Below are positions 1 to 12,079 of a stretch of DNA of 42,570 nt, one piece after another. Below the pieces are notes generated by a model that was not told the DNA's origin, did no database searches, and saw only the letters and a list, made by a program, of their open reading frames with translations. The translations under genes were made by a program, and so were the position numbers. Position 1 is the first letter of the stretch. Each line of letters opens with the position of its first letter. Source of the stretch: Paracamarosporium sp. OC-R06-R3 (lineage: Eukaryota; Ascomycota; Dothideomycetes; Pleosporales; Didymosphaeriaceae); the NCBI GenBank assembly GCA_019828545.1, contig JACVRA010000494.1, positions 388 through 42,957 of the forward strand. The letters are read 5' to 3'.

Positions 1-179
1 AAAAGCTACTAAGCTATTTATAGCTAAGAGCTGGCTATATAGGTAGACCTAATCTACGTTGCCAAGATCCTACTCGTTTAAGCTCCTGACAATTATAGCC
101 TAACTAAGCCCTTAAGGCTTAATATAATTAGTTAGTCCCCAGTCTTGTTATAATTTAAGCTTAAACTATTCTTAATAAA

Positions 180-3100
180 CATAGAACTATATATATATAA
201 CTATAAGATTAATATAAACGTTAATAAGATCTTAGTAGTAGATATATATATAATTAATAATACTACTAAGTAAATATAACCTCTAGTAAATAACTATCTA
301 AAGGAAGATAGTATACTTAAGAACTATTCTTTTAAAATATAGAAAACCTTTAAGGACTAAAAGACCTACAAAGAAAAGATTAAAATAATATTTAAAAAAG
401 TTAATAAAAGGAAATAGATAGAATAATAAATCTAATATCTAAAGTAAACTAGCTTAGTAGAAAAATATACTATAGCATTTAAATAACTATAGAATAAGAT
501 TAAATAAAATAATAACCTACTTTAATTAGCCTACTATAATAGACTAAAAGAAGTAGTTAAGGACGGACTTATATACTATACTAAACCTAAAGATTTAGAG
601 GACCTAATTAAGATATTAATTAAAATTAACAATTAGCTATATAAATAATACTAGAAGAAATGGGAGGGCTCTTAAGAAACTATAATAATTAAAACTAATA
701 CTTTAAAAAGGTAAGAATATTAAGATAAAGATAGAGACATTATTATAGTAAATAAAGCCTAAGACTAAAAATAAAATAAATCCTAGAAAAAGGGTAAATA
801 AGACCTTAATATATAAAAGAAAAGACAGGAACGCTACTATAAAGGGGTATATCTAATATATAAAAAGAAAGAATACTTTAAAGTAGATTATTTAAAAAAT
901 TAGGCTAAGAATAGGAAATATATAAGAATTATAAAAGTAAGAATAATAAATTTAAGGCTAAGAATACTACTACTACCCTATAAACTTAAGTCTAAAGAGC
1001 CCTGGGAACCTATAGGCTAGAAAGCTATAATAGCTAAAGATTTTTAATAAGAAATATAGATAGAAACTATAGAAAATAAGATTACTATATAGATTCTATA
1101 AAAAGTCTATTAGGTATATAAATAGGAGGATTATATAGCAAAAGAATACTAGGAAAAGATTAAAATTATAGAGCTTAAGCCTTAGAAAATATATAAGTAG
1201 ACTAAAGGATGCCAAGGAACTATACTTATACTAGTTTAATAAATATAGGTAGAATCTAGCTATAATAAAATTAAATAATAGAACTATACCTTAGACGTAT
1301 ATAATAACTATAAAGTAGAAAAAAGGCTAGTTACTAGGATATTAGGTAATAAAAACTATAGAAGGCTATAAATTAATAAATATAAAGTCTAACTATACTA
1401 CGTCTACTACTTAGAAGACTAGACTAAGTAGTATATATACTTAAAATAGGCTAAGTACTATATATAAGAGTGTCTACTATATTAGGATTAGAAATATATA
1501 GTAAAAATATAGTTAATAGAGTTAAAAGACAATACCCTCTCTATACTATATATATATAATTTATAGAAATACCTATTATAAATTAACTTAGTTTATATAG
1601 TACTAGATTAAAGAGACTATAAATAAAAAGAATACTTAAAATACTTAATAAAAAAGAAAGTAGCCGTTACTAAAGCCTTAAAATAAGAATACTAAAACTT
1701 ATATAAATAGAAATACCTAATAGAAAATTATACTAAATATAGTATAAAAGAAGTAAAAGAAATAAAGTAACTTAAATAAGCCAAGAACTATTATAAGACT
1801 AAGTATCTTATAAACTTTTAGAGAAGAGTAGAATATTTAGTTAGTATATAGTTAAAAAACTAAAAGGCTACTAGACTAAAGGCCAGACTAGTAAGGGTAG
1901 GATAATAGTAAGACGTACTATAAAAAACTTAAATAAGGACTTATAGCTAACTAAGACTATTATAATTAAAGGATTTTAAGTAACGGCATTAATTAACCTA
2001 GAGGTAATAGAATGCCTAATCTTTAAGGATATAATTAAAAGGCTAAGATTACCTTACTAAAAGAAAGATTAATTAATTAGGTTAGAAATAATAAACGAAA
2101 CGCTATTAAAAGAGTATAAAAAAAAGTATTTATAGTTAAAAACTCTACCTCTATTAGTATACCTTAATAAATTTAAGAGCTAATACTAGTTTACTATACT
2201 ATAGATAGGAACTATAAAAGTAATTATAAAATATAATTAACTTAAGTAATATAACCTAGTAATAGACTAGAGGAAATAAATAATTACGGCTAAATAAGCT
2301 ATACTAATAATTAAGGAAGTAAAACAGCCCTAAAAGGGATAAGCTAAGAAAGTATTCCCTAAAATAGGTAAAAATATTTAAGAAATCTTAGAAGTTAAGA
2401 TGGTAAAACTTTTATAAAAAAAACCTTAAGACGCTAAGGTAATATAAATACAAAGATTAAATCTTTAAATAATATTTATACCTAAGAATATTCTACTAGA
2501 ATATAAGGAGTATATAGAACTCTTTAAGAAAAGAGAAGAAGAAGCCTTACTAAAATACTAAAAATAAAATTATAAAATACCTTTAAAAGAAGGTATAAAA
2601 CTATAACTAAAATAGCTAAGGCTAATATCTATAGATTAAAAAAAGGAGCTATAGGAGTACTTATAGAAAAACCTAAGTAAATAGTTTATATAGAAAAGTA
2701 AAAGCCTAGCCATATTCCTAATCCTTTAAATACTAAAGAAAAATAGTAAATTATAACTTTATATAAATTATAAATAGTTAAATAATACTATAGTAAAAAA
2801 CTAATACCCCCTACTACTTATTATAAAATTAATAAATAGACTTAGAGGAGCTAAGTAGTTTATAAAGTTTAATATATACAATAGGTATTACTATATATAA
2901 ATAGCTAAGGATAAAGAATAGAAAACTACGTTTAGGACTTAATATAAACTATATAAATATATAGTTATACCCTTTAAATTAACTAATATACCTATAATAT
3001 TTTAGGTATTAATTAATAAAGTGCTGTATAAATATTTAAATATATTTTATATAGCCTATCTTAACGACGTACTTATCTACTCTATAGGAACTCTAAAGGA

Positions 3101-5420
3101 GCACTAAGAATATATAAAAAAAGTACTTAAGAAAATAAAAAAGTATAGGTTACTTTTTTATTTAAAAAAATATAAATTTTACGTTACTAAAATAGAGTAC
3201 CTAAGATTTATAATTTTAAAAAAAGGTGTATTTATAAACTCTAAGAAGGTAGCCACCGTATAGGAATAGTAGAAACTTAAGTTAATAAAGAATATTTAAT
3301 TCTTTTTAAGATTTACTAACTTCTATTATAAATTTATTAAAGACTACTTTAAGATTATAGTACTAATAACGAAACTTATAAAGAAAGATTAATAAAAAGG
3401 CTTTAAATTAAAAGTTTAAAAAGTATTTAAGAAACTAAAAGTAAGATTTCTTATAAACCTATTATTATAAATATACAACCCTAAAAGAAGGATATATATA
3501 GAAATAGATACTTTAAACTATATACTTAAAATAATACTTTCTTAGTTATATAAAGATAGAAAATAGAGACTAGTATTCTACTATTTATAAAAGTTTTTAA
3601 GAGTAGAACTAAATTATAATATTTATAATAAGAAACTACTAACAATAGTAGATGCCTTTAAATAATAGAAAGTATAGTATATAAATATACTATATTAAAT
3701 TAAGGTCTAAATAGACTACTAAAATCTAATAAGCTTTACTATAACTAAGAAATTAAATTAACAATAAGTATAATAAGTAGAACTTTTTATAAACTTTAAC
3801 TTTAAAATTTACTATTAACTAGAAACTTTTAATAAAGTAGTAGATGCCCTAAACTAAAGACTAGACCTTATAAAGAAAAGACCTATAAAATAGTATATAA
3901 TACTAAAGGTAGTTTAAAATAGTATACTTTAATATAATTAACCAAAAGAACAATACTATTAGATAAACCTAGACAGGAAAGTAGGAAAAATAGAGATATA
4001 AAAAGTAGCCATTATATAATATTAAGGCCTAAAAGTAAATAACTTTTAAAACTACGCCTAACTCTTTATAGAATAAAGGGAGGAATATAACTTCTATTAA
4101 ATAAGATTTAATAAAAAAGACTATTAGTAAAGATAGATAGTCTAAAAGAGACAAGAAGACTTTTTAGTAAGAAAGCTCTATAAGGTAAAAAAATAAAAAT
4201 ATTCTAGTATTAAAAAAATAATATATTAGATTACAAACGAATATACTATACCTAGACTTAAAAAGGTAGTTAAAAAGGTATTAGGCAACTATTTAGCTTA
4301 TTATAAAAATAAGTTTAAGAGATATAAGTCCTATAGGTTATTATAACCCTTACTACTACTAAAATAACTATAGTTAAGTATAATAATGGACTTTATAATA
4401 AAACTTTTAGTATTACTATAACTAAAGTTAAATAGGATATATAATATAATATTAAATATTATAAATTAACTAATAAAAGTAGTTAAGTTTATACCTATAA
4501 AAGAATTAATAACGGTAGAGAAACTAATTTATAAAGTTAATAAAGTACTTCTCTTAAAGTATAGTACCCTAAACAAAATTATTATAAATAAAAATAAACT
4601 TTTTATATTTAAATACTAAAATATATTTATAAGTACTTTAGAGATAATAAAAAAGCTCTTAATAAGTTTCTACCCTTAAATAAACAGGTAAACGAAATGT
4701 ATAAATTAAATACTAAAATAGTATCTATAATTTTACGTAAATAAGTAGTAGAATAACTAGGTTAAACTTCTATTAATAGTATAGTTAGTATATAATAGCA
4801 TTAAATTAAGTATAATAGACTATTTACTATATTACATTAACTATAGGTATAAGTTAGTAGCTTATAGGAACCCTAAAGACGTGGAAAGTACTACTATAGG
4901 AGCCTAAGAAAAGGCTTAAAAAATAAAGAAATTATATTAAGTCCTATAGAATAGGACATCCCATAAGGCCCTCTTAGTATTTAGGAATATAAATAAGTAA
5001 AGGATTAAGGGACTAACTTTTAAAAGGGGAGACAAAGTTTTCCTATTATAAAAAAATCTTAAAATTAAATGGTAAAGTAAGAAACTAGATTACCTATAAA
5101 TAGAACCCTTTAAAATTCTAAAAAATAAGAGACTAGTTATAAATAAGCTTAAATTACTAAAAGGAACTAAAATATACCTAACCTTTTATAAATTACTATT
5201 AAAACTAGTACCCTAGAATACTCTAATTAAAAACTAGTTAAAACTAAAGAATAATAAGTATAAGATTAAAACTATTAAGGACCTATAAAAGATTAACGGT
5301 TAACTTAAGTATCTAATATTATAAAAAGAATAGTTAAAGTAGTATAATATATAAGAACTAAAGGAAAACCTTATAAACTATAAGGAATTACTAAAGGACT
5401 TCTAATACTAGCGTATAGAG
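180..5420 (+). mobile_element. Degenerate Ty3/gypsy chromovirus, internal region
   Basis: Reading through stops on the plus strand gives the domain order of a chromovirus. A gag-like segment lies at about 541-640 (KDLEDLIKILIKINN resembles the usual DTLDELIELAIRIDN). A possible zinc-knuckle relic follows at 818-900, and an aspartic protease region at about 1980-2290 with the following KRLRLPY. Reverse transcriptase spans about 2820-3330 (relics of FRTRYGLYEY.VMPFGLTNAP and IAYLDDILIYS). RNase H is at about 3480-3700, integrase at about 4150-4880 (MDFI.GLP and FHPQTDGQTERMN relics), a GDKVFLL segment near 5020, and a chromodomain at about 5265-5420 (INGQ.EYLV...ENL). No reading frame stays open and no LTR could be paired, so it is a dead copy and its 5' end may lie outside the window. 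Confidence 0.88.
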
Positions 5421-6229
5421 GCACGCTTTTAAAGAAGTATAATTTTAAACCTAAAGCTAAGGGAATAGTATTAAGATTATAGAAAAAATTAAAAAAATTA
5501 AGCAAAGAAGGATTAGCCTATAACTAGCCTAAGTTAAATAAAGGTTTAAATAGTAAAGGCCTAGAAAGTAAGAATATAATAGTAACTATACTAGTTAAAT
5601 CTACTACCTACTCTAATCCTTTTAACTCTTTAGTAGAAGTAATGTTTTCTAATATCTAATAACACTCCTTCTCTTTAGCTACAGCCAATTAGTCCTTAAG
5701 ATCTAGAATATAATAATAAGTAGCTTATAGATTAAAAATAATTTAATACTACTCCTTTTATATCTCCTACTACTTAGTTTCTAACAATACTAGGTTGTAA
5801 TAATATTTAATATAAATATAAAAACTATAGTAATCTATTAATAACTTTATTATACACTTTAAACTCTTCTCTTTGTAATAACTATAGGGAGTTAGTATCT
5901 CTACACTAGCTACAAAAATTTAATTAATATAATAATAATAATACTAGGTTAAAGATAGGTAAACTTTTAGCATAGTTAAGTAGGTAAAGATAAAGAGGAA
6001 AAGGATATAATAAAATAAAAATACCTACCTTTATACCTTAATAACACAACGCGGTACGGTTAACAAATTACGTAAGTCTTTAAAATAAAAACCTTAAATA
6101 GAGGGGTAATATTATAAATATAAGAAACTAAAGGCTATAGGATAGTACTTATAAGGTACTAAAGGCTAAAGGCCCTAACGCTAATCTAGATAACAAAGGA
6201 ACCCTATAGGGTAAAATAAGTTAATTAAA

Positions 6230-6370
6230 ATTACGTAACTCTAATCTACTAAGAATAGGGTTAAGTAATAGAGTGTATTACGTAACTATAATCTACTAAG
6301 AATAGGGCTAAGCAATAGAGTACACTACGTAACTATAATCTACCAAGAACTAGGATATATAACAGAGCAA
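6230..6370. repeat. Three-copy 47-bp tandem repeat
   Basis: Three adjacent units start at 6230, 6277 and 6324, each opening with A(T/C)TACGTAACT followed by ATAATCTAC(T/C)AAGAA or a close variant. The period is exactly 47 bp. The third copy diverges in its second half. The repeat sits downstream of the retroelement's chromodomain, where a 3' untranslated region or LTR would be expected. It retains more CpG than the sequence around it. A promoter or enhancer repeat of an old LTR is possible, but no matching 5' copy is visible. Confidence 0.75.
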
Positions 6371-7503
6371 GATGGTGCTCCCTTTAAAAGGAAAGGCCAA
6401 GAGGAATTATAGATAGAATAGGATAAGGATAAAGGATAGAATGACTAGTATATAGTTTAAGAGGATCTCTATACTTTTCCTATTCTTTATAGTTAACTTA
6501 AATTATATCTTAACTCTTTAGTTAAGTAATTCTTCTATATAAGAATAATTAGTCTTCTCTTAATATATTATTAAGTATCCTTAATACTTAATTAGAGCTT
6601 AATAATTTTTATTATTAAATAGCTTTCTATTACTAAAGCCCTATAGGCCCTACTATAAGTAAACCCTACTACCTTAGTATAGATTAAACTAGGTACGTAG
6701 TATACCCCATTAACACTCTATTACCTTAAAATCCTTATAAAGGGCTCTTTTATAATTATATTTTTAATTAAACTTTACTATAAGCTTTAGTTAATACTTT
6801 ATAAAATTTATAGTCTACTTTTAACTAATAGGCCTATAGTACTATTTAGCCAACAAAGAATTAACTATATTTTTAATAGTAGTAAACTAAAGTAGAAATT
6901 TTTATATATTTAAGTTAAAGATATATTAAATAATTACCTCCTCCTCTATCTTTAAGAGATTTATTAAGTTAGGTATATAATTGCATTAAAAGGTAGTTTT
7001 AGTATATTATTAACTTAATATACTTTATATAATTTTATAAATTATTATAGTATATTACTATATTAATATAGCATCTTATTAAAGAGCCTAAAGTATAAGC
7101 TATAATCTAGCCTCTTTTAACTTAAGTAGTTTATTATATTATTAAGGCATAATAGTATACTATTAATAATGGTATATTTTAGTAAGGGCTTAATAGAGTA
7201 ATATACTTACTTACCTAATATACTTACTTATTAAGTATATTAAGTAAAAATAAAAGTATCTAAAGCTTTTAAAGTTTAAAGTAAATATAGTATATCTACG
7301 TTTTAAGTTAACTTATATTAAAACTTATAAAAAAGATATTATATATATAAATGTCTATTTTAATTACTTAAGAAATCCTTTAAAACTTTTTTAAAGTAAC
7401 TTTAACTTCCCTGTTTACCTTTCTACCTTAATTAGGAATAGCTCCTGTCCTAACCCTATTCTATCCCTAATTACCCCTCAGCCAACTTCTTACACAATAA
7501 TAC

Positions 7504-8623
7504 CTAATCTAGTGAAAGTGACACCAGCTGGGATATAGGTGCTTCTGCGCATTCTCGCTTGATTAGGTCAATTGTTTCCGTCCAAAGCTTTTTCTGTGTC
7601 TTCCGGCCCTCCGGCGAGGTAGAGAAACGACATGGCCTAAAAGACTGTCAGTTCGATTGCAAGATACCAGTCAATCTTCTTACGCTGTATTTCTCTGTTC
7701 GCTAATATATGCTCCGTGGACGGCTACATCGCCCTGAGTAGCCGCATTCGTTAGACAATGTCCACCTTCAGCGCTTGTCCACGCGAAGATCTTCAAGAAT
7801 ATTTTCATTGCCCCTGATGCGTCATTTCGGTGTAGAGAGCTAGCACATAGTCCCGGATTTACTGAGTTGATTATGACCTCGTTGCTATCAACCCGAGAAG
7901 CCAGCTCTGCCATCCAGAGCTGGTTCATGAGCTTCGTTGTATAGTATCGCTCCATGCCCGAGGGAAAGGATGATTGCTCATCGAGCTTCGAAAGGATGCC
8001 GGGTGCACGGTGTTCCTTGAAAGAACACCAAAACTGTACCTCAGAGCCAACTATCGTGAGCCTTGAGGGCGCTTTGGCATTCCGCGCTGATAATTGTAGC
8101 TTGGGAAGCAAAAGCAGCGATAGTAAAGATGTTCCAAGGTGGTTGACTTGAACGTTCATTTCGTGACCAGCGGGTGACGTGGTGTAACGGAGCATCTGTG
8201 CTCATGGTGTTGTTAGCTTGGCTACCCTTCTTCAAAGTCCATGAAAGTTGGGTCAAAACACGATACCTTGACTCCAGCATTGAGGATAACAATGTCCAAT
8301 TGCGCGAGCGTCTCCACACGATGGGCAAATGCCACAATGCTGTTCATATCTGCCTGATCCACCTTCCACACGTCGATGGAACAACTGTCATTGGTAACAT
8401 CTTTGAGAAGCTCCGACCTTGCTGCTTTACCCTTAGTTTCATCGCGGACTGCGATGATCAACCGTGCGAGGCCGTGCGATATAAGTTCCCGACTTGCTTC
8501 CAGTCCGAGCCCTACGTTGGCACCAGTGACAAGCGCTACTTTGTTGTCTAAATGTGTTGATGATGGAATTGGTTTCGACTTAAAGGTGAGTTGCCGATAC
8601 ATGAAGCCAATTTGTCCACCCAT
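7504..8623 (-). CDS. Short-chain dehydrogenase/reductase, 3 exons
   Basis: Model: exons 8623-8267, 8195-7684 and 7636-7504, with introns of 71 and 47 bp; phases agree and give 333 aa. This is a classical-type SDR of the retinol-dehydrogenase-like group. The NAD(P)-binding motif TGANVGLG is at residues 33-40, the NAG motif at 114-116, a likely catalytic Ser at 170 and YxxxK at Tyr203-Lys207. The third exon supplies the usual C-terminal SPEG..TQKKLW block, which shows that the apparent stop after GAYISEQRNTA lies inside an intron (donor GTAAGA, branch-like CTGAC, acceptor TTTTAG). It would reduce a carbonyl or oxidise an alcohol; the substrate is unknown. The gene looks intact although its stop codon lies only about 15 bp from the RIP-damaged block. 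Tailoring of the nearby polyketide is possible but unproven at 6 kb distance. Confidence 0.85.
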
Positions 8624-8845
8624 TGCTGCAATGATAGTGTCGAGAAGAACAAGATTGCCCCACAGTAAGAAAGTCTTTAGGAACAGATTATTGCCATGTA
8701 GGAAATTTGCCTCCTTGTATGTAGTCTTGACTATGTCGGTGGGCTATGCTCCGTCATCGGTAGAACCTTATGCCGCAACCCCCTGCAACAGCCGTATGAG
8801 GCAATTGGTTTCGGCGAACGGCCGAATTTTAAGCACCGACCGTAA

Positions 8846-9499
8846 GCGCATTTGATACAAGATTCCTACTTAGGGCCGATCCTGCACGTAGCATACGCGA
8901 GCCGAGGCAACTCTCTGTACGTCAAGTACGAGGGCGTAAACAATGAAGGACGAAAGTTGTCTATGTGCGATGGCGGCCCTAAGGGCAAGGGCGGTGCCGG
9001 CGGCGGTGGTGCGCCGAGGCCGTACTACCTCTTCATCCTCTCTGCGGCGCGCGATATCTGGCACAAGCAGTTGGGTAAGGCCGAAAGCGAGCGCCTGAAG
9101 CACGAGGCCATCCTCATCTCACACCCACATGCGGACCACGTCGAGGGCATCTACGAGCTCATGAACAAACAAATCGACAATTTCGACATCACGAAGGGCG
9201 TCATTCTTCCCGCCTTCGACGACTAGGCGAAGAAGTATACTACCACGCTGTATGCGCAGCTGTGCGTGGGCAAGGCGCAGCTGCAGTACGATATGAACAC
9301 CCGCTAGGCGGCGACGAATCTGGTCGGCATCAATGTCGAGTACCCGCTGCAGGTCCGCTTAGCGAACGGGGACCTTGACCTGACCGAAAAAGACCTAATC
9401 AAGATGCTCACGCGCCACGCAATGGATAACCTTGCACCGGAAACGTCGTGGCCGAACATGAAGAGCAGGATGCAGGACATCAAATCCACACCAATATGA
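8846..9499 (+). pseudogene. Metallo-beta-lactamase-fold protein, broken by two stops
   Basis: One frame carries recognisable parts of an MBL-fold hydrolase: a DSLYVKY-like first strand (here NSLYVKYEG), CDGGPKG where family members have IDGGP, and the metal-binding signature ISHPHADHVEG (HxHxDH). The frame is interrupted by TAG at 9224-9226 and again at 9305-9307 but continues with protein-like sequence to TGA at 9497-9499. Both stops differ from CAG (Gln) by one C-to-T change in a CpA context, as RIP would make. There is no ATG at the beginning of the open frame, and the normal C-terminal metal ligands are not visible, so it is also truncated. Neighbouring sequence is unremarkable. The activity of the ancestor cannot be told. 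Confidence 0.75.
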
Positions 9500-11987
9500 A
9501 TTTGACGAATGGATCATGGTAGCATGAAGAAAGCTCTATGCAAGCGTTGGTAACATAGCTTAATCGTAATTCCTCTATCCTTATCAGCCCTATCAATTTC
9601 TTGTCTCATCATATATCAAAGTCGTCAATAACATCGACGCAGATAGCCCCCGGCGAGAGGCGGGAAGGAGGAAAAATCCTCCTATGCCCTTGGGGGTCGA
9701 ACGGACAGGACGAAGGCACGAGAGCATATGAGGAAAGGCAAAGAGGCAGAGACGTAGGGATAACAACTGCTAGAGAATTAGAGGGGCGCTGACGAGCCTC
9801 TCTCAAGCATGCCTCGGCTAATACACTGGCAACTGATGTCACGACGGAGGAAGGATTCCTGTGGATGAGGCGTTGAGACCGGAGATCTCTGTGCTCGCTA
9901 TCTAACGTCTGCCAGTGTACCAGCGTTGACCCTGGATGATCAGAGAGCCGCACATCCGGCAAAGCTCGCAGTCTGGAACCAACATATGCAAGCAGCTGAC
10001 ACTTTCAACAAGCGCCGGCTTTGTACAAAATGGGCAAGGATTGATTCTCGGCATCCGCGGCAGACCCAAGTTCTCCGTTCACGGGCAAAAATGATCTACG
10101 TAATCATATCCGCAGATCGTGTGAGCCACCGATACGGCTGATTATATCTTAGATGAATTGCTCAGTACGACCGGATAAGTATCTTGCTGTTGCCGAAATG
10201 CAATCCTTGTCCTTGCACTATCAAACTCACGATCACGCCTGGGACTACACTAGAAGCTCTCTTTAGCTGCGAGATCGGCTATATTGTGAGTGTTGGAGTA
10301 GGGATGATCGTTGTTGTGACTTGCGCTGCACTGTCCAATCGACCAATGATCACGACGGAAACGGACTCATGTGGCCAACTTCTGTCAGGAGCGGGTGCTA
10401 GCCGTCGAAAAGGAGACTGCGACGGTCGGAGACAGGACTATGAGCGCCGGGGGGCAAGGAAGCGGGGATAGACACGCGAAAGTAGAGTGCTAGCGAGCGC
10501 TTAAGCTAATAGGTCTTTTGTATGCCCATTGGTCGAGCAGTCTCTATGTCCAGTCGTGCTGCAGATCGCGTCATGGAAACGCTAAGCTCATGCCTCGCAC
10601 ACCGGGAGCTCGTGCGCAAATTTAAGTGCTGGAGGAGGAAGAAGGGTGGGCGGCGCCATTCATAGCTTAAGGCCCATTTAGTGTTTTTATAAAGCCTTTA
10701 TATAATTTAGTTATATTTCAGTTAAAGTTACTGTGCTAGGGATTGTCCTAAATACCTACAATGTAATTATGTAATAACAATGCGTCCGCCAAGCCCCTAC
10801 TTCCAATTTTGTGCACAGCCCGACCTTGTTAGCAACCCGCTATACAGCTAACCAAAAAGGCCTAGACTGTGGCTAAGCCTGTCAGCAGAGTGCATGAGTA
10901 CATCTCCACACATGCTTTACCAACATGTTGCTGCTTTTGACCTCAGCAGACAACTATGCTATTCAAGATAACGTGCAAGCAAGACAGGGTTAGCATCGCA
11001 CGCAATATCCACCTGTTCCGATAAGAGGCCACAACTGAGCATTGAAGCCAGCTATCTCGCTAGTTGATCCTTGTTATTCATGCAATAATTTTGCTGGAAT
11101 GCGCATGGTGGTGACCTCCGATTGAACCAGCGACTCAGACGGATCGAACCTCGCACGCGCAAACAAGCTGTGGAATTTATGAAGGATTCCAGACAAGCTC
11201 GTACAAGCATTGTCAGGGTATGCTCGTTACTCATCAAGGACTGCTGCATGGACAAGAATAGCTCGGAGTGGGCCACCAACAGCATGTTCAGTGGAGATAT
11301 AGAGGCAATGTTCGTATGTTCATTCATATATCGGTTTAATAAGAATAATGCTACCTTTACACAATAATATCGATCTGGTTGTGAGAGGTATAACGCAGAC
11401 GGATTGCTTGCGATTGTGTCGTAGAGGCGAGCTTTCCAGCAACTCGTCGCGGAGCCGGCTGGATCACGCGACCGCTTCATATTCTTAGCGAGAACGCCAT
11501 GGTAGCCGGCAAGGCTTTGCTTGACACAGGTAATTCTCCAATAGAACTCCAAAAGAACTCCAAAAGACTTTGTCAAGGACTTTTCCCGCTAACACAAATT
11601 ATTCCTTTTCAAATTACTGTCTTCCTCACTGCATACAATCGAAGAGGGTACGTCGCAATCGCAATAGATAGCCATTGTTGACGTAGTTGAAATTCAAGCC
11701 GTGCTAACAAAATCAATCAGGTCAAGCGCGGACGGACGTTCTAACCTTTCCTCCTTCGGATCTATCTACGGCGACAACATAGTGGTAGCTCTTGCATAAC
11801 TTTGCTATGAAATTTGACCTATTGCCGGCGATAAGGGGGCTGTCTGAACCATTTGGAAGAACTTTCCGCCAAGCGCTGAAACAGAAGCTTAGCAAAATTT
11901 CATCACATCATCGGAGAGATAACCTTACACTAGACCGATACATGACGTGTTCGGTGGAATAGATTGGCCAGTGCTCGCTCAAATCTC
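9500..11987. other. Intergenic, no supported gene
   Basis: Several open frames of 60-175 codons occur here on both strands, but none shows a family motif, a convincing start context or splice-compatible neighbours. A short AT-rich segment at about 10670-10780 resembles lightly mutated repeat DNA. The only structured item is one copy of a short dispersed repeat at 9986-10042. I saw no tRNA or rRNA. Confidence 0.6.
9986..10042 (+). repeat. Short dispersed repeat, copy A
   Basis: About 57 bp beginning ATGCAAGC(A/T)GCTGACA, with CAAGCGCCGG in the middle and GCAAGGATT at the end. A diverged second copy in the same orientation lies at 13586-13646. The two copies lie either side of the alcohol dehydrogenase gene. 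It may be a remnant of a mobile element; nothing longer could be recognised. Confidence 0.5.
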
Positions 11988-11994
11988 TATATAA
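11988..11994 (+). promoter_or_regulatory. TATA box of the alcohol dehydrogenase gene
   Basis: TATATAA lies 86 bp upstream of the chosen ATG at 12080 and is followed by the pyrimidine-rich stretch TTCGTTCTCTCTCATTG, a common arrangement at fungal transcription starts. The inference rests on position and sequence only. Confidence 0.5.
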
Positions 11995-12079
11995 CTTTCG
12001 TTCTCTCTCATTGTTAAGGCAACTTTATACTCCTCCTCACCATTGGTTATTACACGAACTCGAAACTCTGACATCTATT

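Larger units (their letters stand above)
1..7490. other. AT-rich RIP-degraded block
   Basis: The whole stretch is very AT-rich and dominated by TpA. CpA and TpG are strongly depleted, and stop codons fill all frames. It ends abruptly near 7490, where normal-composition sequence and the 3' end of a dehydrogenase gene begin. This is the footprint expected of repeat-induced point mutation, which converts CpA to TpA on either strand of duplicated DNA in ascomycetes. The first 5.4 kb is a recognisable retroelement. For 5421-7490 I see no gene, only further degraded sequence and one tandem repeat. Confidence 0.9.

Noticed and set aside
5421..6480. A paired 3' LTR of the gypsy element
   Set aside because: No matching 5' copy or clear TG...CA ends visible; the window may begin inside the element.
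9609..9962. Minus-strand 117-codon ORF
   Set aside because: No motif, and it overlaps another open frame of equal quality on the other strand.
11052..11576. Minus-strand 174-codon open frame
   Set aside because: The longest unexplained frame in 9500-11987, but I see no domain, no good splice partners and atypical composition; not reported as a gene.
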